From CAXTTV01 sp964247295 (GTDB lineage Bacteria; Chloroflexota; Ktedonobacteria; Ktedonobacterales; Ktedonobacteraceae): a stretch of DNA of 27,043 nucleotides. The stretch is from NCBI GenBank assembly GCA_964247295.1, contig CAXTTV010000053.1, positions 1-27,043 of the forward strand, read 5' to 3'. Positions 23,201 to 27,043 of the stretch are shown one piece after another (the first letter of the stretch is position 1; every line of letters starts with the position of its first letter). A program made the translations under genes and the position numbers. The notes beneath the pieces are model-generated. The model saw nothing but the letters and a program-made list of their open reading frames with translations. It had not been told where the DNA came from and did no database searches.

Positions 23201-23665
23201 ATGAGACGATTATATACTGGCTTCTACGGCCTTCTGGTTCTGGTAGCCCTGGCTTGCAGTTCCTGCGGATCTCCTACGACAATGACGCAGTCGGTGCCTG
23301 AAACGAAAGATCCAACTATCAATCCTAATTTTCAGGAGATGCCGAAGGCACCTACCCCTCCTCCCTATGAGTGCGGCTCCTGGAGTTCAAATACTGCCCC
23401 CAGCGCTAACGGGACGATTACGGTCTATGCGAAAATTACGAAGAATGTGGTCGGTGTTGGCGGCGCTTCGGCTTCGGCGACGGTCCATTTTCAGGATGGT
23501 GATGAGGTTTTTGATCCACAGGCAAGCGATCAGAATGGGATGGCGACGTTTGTGCTACCCCTTCGAGGACGACAACCTACAGGTGTGCCAGCGACTGTTG
23601 ATGTAATGTTTGCGGTCGGCGATGCGAAGGTGAAGTGTGGGCAAGCCTTTTTTACTCCTCAGTAA
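23201..23665 (+). CDS. small putative lipoprotein
   Basis: This 154-residue protein has a lipoprotein-type signal: MRR, a hydrophobic core (LYTGFYGLLVLVALA) and Cys19 as the likely lipidated residue (ALAC; the lipobox is acceptable but not perfect). A Pro/Thr-rich linker (about 23-60) leads to a ~90-residue domain with regular beta-strand patterning (GTITVYAKITKNVVGVGG, SATVHFQDG, GMATFVLPLRGR, ATVDVMFAVGDAKVKC). It contains two cysteines that could form a disulfide. The strand pattern with DQNGMATF resembles bacterial Ig-like (Big/invasin-type) domains. The ATG lies 10 nt after AGGAAGG. It is probably exposed on the outer face of the membrane; no enzymatic role is visible. Confidence 0.72.
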   Translation: MRRLYTGFYGLLVLVALACSSCGSPTTMTQSVPETKDPTINPNFQEMPKAPTPPPYECGSWSSNTAPSANGTITVYAKITKNVVGVGGASASATVHFQDGDEVFDPQASDQNGMATFVLPLRGRQPTGVPATVDVMFAVGDAKVKCGQAFFTPQ

Positions 23666-23672
23666 TAGGAAA

Positions 23673-23713
23673 ATCGGGCCTGTAAACATTCTTGAGAACT
23701 TCTACAGCCCGAT
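23673..23713. terminator. bidirectional terminator between the lipoprotein and fpg genes
   Basis: ATCGGGCCTGTA (23673-23684) pairs with TACAGCCCGAT (23703-23713), 11 bp with one bulged base. On the minus strand GATTTTCC follows; on the plus strand CCCTTAT. It lies 7 bp after one stop and 10 bp after the other. Confidence 0.7.
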
Positions 23714-23723
23714 CCCTTATCTG

Positions 23724-24656
23724 CTATAACTGGCAGCCCGGACAAAAATGCGTACTACGCTGGGCAATGACAATCCTCTTAATCTCCTGCCCACAACGCT
23801 CACACGCTCTCCCACTATGCTGATAAACCAGGAGATGATCGGCATTCTTGCCTTTTTTTCCCCAAAGATCTCGGTAGTCGCTAAATGAGGTTCCTCCATG
23901 CTCGATCCCTTGGGTCAGGACGGTGATGATGCCTTTGTGCAGTTGCGCGATCTCGCCCATACTCAAGCTATCACTGCGCCGCTCAGGATGAATACCGGCC
24001 TGATAAAGCGCTTCGTCCACGTAGATGTTCCCTAAGCCAGCGATGATCTCTTGCTGAAGCAGAATCTGCTTTAATGGCTTCGCGCTTTTGCGTGTATCCA
24101 GGGCCAGTTGTAGACTGCTCACGGTAAATTCAGCGGCTAATGGCTCCGGTCCCAGTTCCGAGAAGATTTCTTTTTCCTGATCCTGCGGCCAGAGGCTGAT
24201 TTTTCCAAACTTACGCAGATCGTTGAACAGAAGCTGACGATGATCCTCTAGATAAAACACAACCCGGCAATACAGTGGTTGCGGTAGACTTAGTAAATCT
24301 GCTTCTACTTCTTCCCCTACAGGAGGGCGAAAGATTGGCCCCTGGCGGAGCCAGCCTGCTGGGTCTCGCTCTTTCAAGCGTAGATCTGCCTGCCACCCCG
24401 CTGGTAAAAGCAATAAGTTCCCGGTCATTCTCCGGTGCATAATCAGGATCAGACTACCACTCAGGTCGATGACAATATATTTGGCTCGCCGCCGCACCTT
24501 TACAATCTGTCTTCCTGCGATCTCGGCTAGAAAATCTTCTACACCGGGATGCCCAATTGTCCGCTCCCAAAATATCTCTACTGACTGGATCGTAGCTCCA
24601 ATTAGGCTCTCTTGCATCTGACGTACAGTGTACTCTACCTCTGGTAACTCTGGCAT
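23724..24656 (-). CDS. mutM: formamidopyrimidine-DNA glycosylase (Fpg/MutM)
   Basis: The enzyme excises 8-oxoguanine and other oxidised purines and cleaves the strand (AP lyase). The start is fixed at ATG 24656 because the catalytic residue must be Pro2 (MPELPEVE); Glu3 follows. The protein has 310 residues, against about 270 for E. coli MutM. Lys59 in RRAKYIV matches E. coli K57, and MTG and DLRKFG match the intercalating Met and Arg. The helix-two-turn-helix is in GLGNIYVDEALYQAGIHP. The zinc finger is CxxC-x16-CxxC at the C-terminus, with the conserved Arg. About 30 extra residues lie between MTG and RKFG. It sits 141 bp after the CheY-like gene; co-transcription is possible but unproven. 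Confidence 0.94.
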   Translation of the reverse strand: MPELPEVEYTVRQMQESLIGATIQSVEIFWERTIGHPGVEDFLAEIAGRQIVKVRRRAKYIVIDLSGSLILIMHRRMTGNLLLLPAGWQADLRLKERDPAGWLRQGPIFRPPVGEEVEADLLSLPQPLYCRVVFYLEDHRQLLFNDLRKFGKISLWPQDQEKEIFSELGPEPLAAEFTVSSLQLALDTRKSAKPLKQILLQQEIIAGLGNIYVDEALYQAGIHPERRSDSLSMGEIAQLHKGIITVLTQGIEHGGTSFSDYRDLWGKKGKNADHLLVYQHSGRACERCGQEIKRIVIAQRSTHFCPGCQL

Positions 24657-24797
24657 AACTCCCGATTTTCTTGCCTCTCTAGGACAGTAACCGACATACA
24701 AACGAGTTGATAGACTACCTTTGTATCCTGCTCCTTGCTCAGGAACCCTGTTGCTCTCCCGATTCGGAGCGGTTCATTCATCTCCGTCAAACACGGT

Positions 24798-25169
24798 TTA
24801 TGGTGAAGAGGTTCGTGCCTGTAACAGGCGCTCAACAGTATTCAATACTTCATCCAAATCAAACGGCTTGGACAAAAAGGCCTCATAATGGCAATCCAGA
24901 CCATGTAAAGAGCTACGGACCGCGCTCATAAAGACGATTGGTATTCCTATATAGGCCGGGTTGGCTGCCATCTTACGGCACATCTCTCTTCCATCCAGAA
25001 CGGGCATCATTACATCACACAAAACGAGATCCGGCCTGACTCGACTCAAGCATTCCAGCCCCTCTTGCCCATTATGAGCTATATTTACTTGATATCCCTC
25101 GTCTTCTAGCAAGGTTCTTAGCAATTCGACGATACTAAATTCGTCATCGACTATCAGAATCAGGCTCAT
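24798..25169 (-). CDS. CheY-like single-domain response regulator
   Basis: The 123-residue protein is only a receiver domain. The acidic pocket is Asp8/Asp9 (IVDDE), the phosphoacceptor Asp52 (LCDVMMPVLDG), the switch Ser82 (FMSAV) and the conserved Lys101 (LSKPF). The ATG overlaps the stop of the KaiC-like gene in ATGA, and GGGGAG lies 7 nt upstream, so the two are translationally coupled. No DNA-binding output is present. The coupling suggests that it carries phosphoryl signals to or from the KaiC-like ATPase, which is inference from gene order. No histidine kinase is adjacent. Confidence 0.92.
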   Translation of the reverse strand: MSLILIVDDEFSIVELLRTLLEDEGYQVNIAHNGQEGLECLSRVRPDLVLCDVMMPVLDGREMCRKMAANPAYIGIPIVFMSAVRSSLHGLDCHYEAFLSKPFDLDEVLNTVERLLQARTSSP

Positions 25170-26719
25170 ACAGGATCTCCCCCCGGTTCCACTTGCGCAT
25201 CTTGAGAGACCTCTTGGGATGACAAGAGGTTTCTCTCTAGCAGAGCCGTTTTCTTGCCTAAAATTTGCTCAGCACTGGTAAAGGTGGTTTCAATATTGAT
25301 CCCTCGATCCGTAATCTGGAACTCACGTACAGAGGAGTCATATTTACTCTCACGCATTTTGATGATTGAGACCAATCTATATTGCTGAGAATTTAGCTCG
25401 ACGTATCGGAGGAATAAGACATTTTCCACGAGAGCAGTTGCAGTATAGACGAGCTCTGGAACAGCATTGGTCGGATGGAAAATGTCGGGCAATTCAACCG
25501 AACAAAGGGTCGTTACACCCAATGTACGTAAACGACTAAAAAGCGCTGTGAGAAATAAATCTAGCCTCTGTGAGGAAGCGACGGTTCTTTGGAACCCGGT
25601 CAGGCCATCGATGAAGACCCGTTGAGCCTGGGTTTTCTCAATGCTCTCCAAAAGTCGCTCTGCTAATACGTCTAAAATATCCTCGACCGGTGGTTGCCAC
25701 TGTAATGTGAGCAGACCAGAGTCGACATATTTACTCACGGGTAAACCCAACGACTTCATTCTGCGAATAATCTGGGCCGGCGTCTCATAGAAGCCGAAAT
25801 AGAGACTGTGTTCTTGTTTTCTGACCCCTTCTAATAGAAATTGCAGGCCAAGGAGCGTTTTTCCTGATCCCGGCGCTCCAAGCAGGCCCGTAGTAGAATC
25901 TTCTGGAAATCCACCCGATAACATTTCGTCCAGTTGTTTCACTCCAGTTGGAAACAACCTCAGTCTATCTGTTGTCTTGAGACTGTTCGATAGCTCATAC
26001 GAGGTGAGCGAGAAAACAGCTTCGGTCCGAGGATAGATTTCGATCCCCCTCGGTGTGATCTTGAATAGATGACGGCCTTCCAAAAATGCGCTCCCTCGAA
26101 ATTTAAGAATCTGGATCTCACGCACGGAACGCATATCCATTGGGCGCAACGAGAGCTGAAATATTCCGTCGACCATTGTGTGTTCTGGCTTGTCATATCC
26201 CCCATCATCGTACTGCATCAGTAAAATAACGGTGCAATTCAAACTCTCGGCTAAAACATGAAGTGAATGCAGGAATTGCTTCCATTCCTGTATAGATTCG
26301 ATGTTCTGATTGATGGTGGCCGCTCCATCTACAACCAGTAGGTCAGCCTTCTGCCTCCTCAACTCCCGCCGAATTAATCTTAATAATCCCTCAGAGCCTT
26401 CCTGCTCAAGGACAGAATAGGCGCTAATATAGGAGAGGGTCTCTGCTAACGCATTAGCGTTGTAAAAGGTAAAGCTTTGCATGTGCGCGAGCATCCGACT
26501 ATGGCTTTCGGCCAGTAATGTCATATATAATGCTCTTCCACCAGCGGCTACATGCTGAAAACAAACTTGATTTCCCAAAATGGTCTTGCCCGCGCCCGGC
26601 GGCCCCATGAGAAGATACATCCCACCTCTAAACAATCCCCCCTGCAAGATAAGATCCAGTCCTGAAATGCCACTCTCGGCTCTCTCTAAAATTGGAGGCT
26701 GTCCTGGGCTCCCCAACAT
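25166..26719 (-). CDS. double-domain KaiC-like RecA-fold ATPase
   Basis: The 517-residue protein holds two KaiC/RadA-like ATPase domains in tandem, as in clock KaiC. Domain 1 has Walker A GPPGAGKT (39-46), Walker B LLVVDG (Asp131) and Glu71. Domain 2 has GAPGSGKT (281-288), RVFIDG (Asp371) and Glu312 in FYETPAQ. KaiC normally has a Glu-Glu pair at the latter sites; here each has one Glu. By hand alignment, the Ser431/Thr432 phosphorylation site of Synechococcus KaiC corresponds to Thr/Ala (YTATALVE). The C-terminal ~40 residues extend past KaiC homology. ATG 26719 follows AAGGTGG by 8 nt. kaiA and kaiB are absent, so a clock role is unlikely; a signalling switch with the coupled receiver is more plausible. 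Confidence 0.9.
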   Translation of the reverse strand: MLGSPGQPPILERAESGISGLDLILQGGLFRGGMYLLMGPPGAGKTILGNQVCFQHVAAGGRALYMTLLAESHSRMLAHMQSFTFYNANALAETLSYISAYSVLEQEGSEGLLRLIRRELRRQKADLLVVDGAATINQNIESIQEWKQFLHSLHVLAESLNCTVILLMQYDDGGYDKPEHTMVDGIFQLSLRPMDMRSVREIQILKFRGSAFLEGRHLFKITPRGIEIYPRTEAVFSLTSYELSNSLKTTDRLRLFPTGVKQLDEMLSGGFPEDSTTGLLGAPGSGKTLLGLQFLLEGVRKQEHSLYFGFYETPAQIIRRMKSLGLPVSKYVDSGLLTLQWQPPVEDILDVLAERLLESIEKTQAQRVFIDGLTGFQRTVASSQRLDLFLTALFSRLRTLGVTTLCSVELPDIFHPTNAVPELVYTATALVENVLFLRYVELNSQQYRLVSIIKMRESKYDSSVREFQITDRGINIETTFTSAEQILGKKTALLERNLLSSQEVSQDAQVEPGGDPV

Positions 26720-26947
26720 ATGTTATTCCACCTTTCAATTCTCGATTGATATAGGTACTTATTCTCTTACCTATACACGCAAGATTTCCCTACCACTTTA
26801 CAAACTCTTATGGTATATGGCTCTTCTTGACACTTAGCATATTCTAATGGGATCACGTTACAGATACACAGTCAGATGCAGATTGTCTCTCCTCTACTGT
26901 TTTTCTTATCCTATATGTCGTACCAGGGCTATTTCATTCTCTGCTGA

Positions 26948-27043
<96 letters not shown>

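Overview
This window looks like chromosomal DNA from a bacterium of the phylum Chloroflexota, most likely class Ktedonobacteria. That placement is inference from several features together: moderate GC, eukaryote-type Ser/Thr kinase sequences with the wording typical of that group, a KGG-repeat stress protein, an orphan FtsZ with long unstructured ends, KaiC-like/CheY-like signalling proteins, LarB, and many secreted proteins of unknown function. Gene order is mosaic, in short operons of one to three genes on both strands. Both contig ends run into GC-rich hairpin sequence, and the right end finishes in 53 consecutive G.

Layout. 1-321: GC-rich hairpin-rich intergenic DNA. 322-2904 (+): two GT9 (heptosyltransferase-like) genes with a terminator. 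2990-4661 (-): a radical SAM protein behind a small GTG-started protein and a strong promoter. 4799-6118 (-): divergent EPSP synthase (aroA). 6442-7617 (+): sarcosine-oxidase-like flavoenzyme. 7738-11935 (-): an envelope or extracellular polysaccharide operon (flippase, GT2 glycosyltransferase, membrane-anchored glycoside hydrolase). 12256-14229 (-): large secreted protein of unknown function. 14702-16352 (-): a protein of unknown function behind a Ser/Thr kinase gene broken by a small inverted-repeat element. 16574-16647 (-): tRNA-Arg(TCG) with its promoter and a hairpin terminator. 16752-16991 (+): remnant of a second kinase. 17100-19089: NTF2/SnoaL-like protein, HAD hydrolase and LOG-family phosphoribohydrolase. 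19266-21655 (+): single-domain response regulator, then ftsZ. 21721-22922 (-): KGG stress protein and larB. 23201-23665 (+): lipoprotein with a structured mRNA leader. 23724-26719 (-): mutM/fpg, CheY-like receiver and double-domain KaiC-like ATPase. 26720-27043: no gene.

The strongest unusual observation is a 184-186 bp non-coding element (about 15891-16076). It has 16-bp terminal inverted repeats (15 of 16 matching) and is flanked by a shared direct repeat, CAATATATG. It sits inside the kinase gene. Removing one repeat plus the element (193 bp) restores one continuous 277-residue kinase reading frame exactly at the junction. This is the structure expected of a MITE (a non-autonomous miniature transposon) and its target-site duplication. 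The host kinase also has a damaged HRD motif and APE motif. Other points worth a second look are a leader at 23107-23194 that could hide its own ribosome-binding site, an EPSP synthase lacking an otherwise conserved active-site serine, a PslG-like hydrolase coupled to a flippase/GT2 operon, and a KaiC-like/CheY-like pair with a four-base stop/start overlap.

Functional calls rest on reading motifs by eye. No database search was run, so family names are firmer than substrates.
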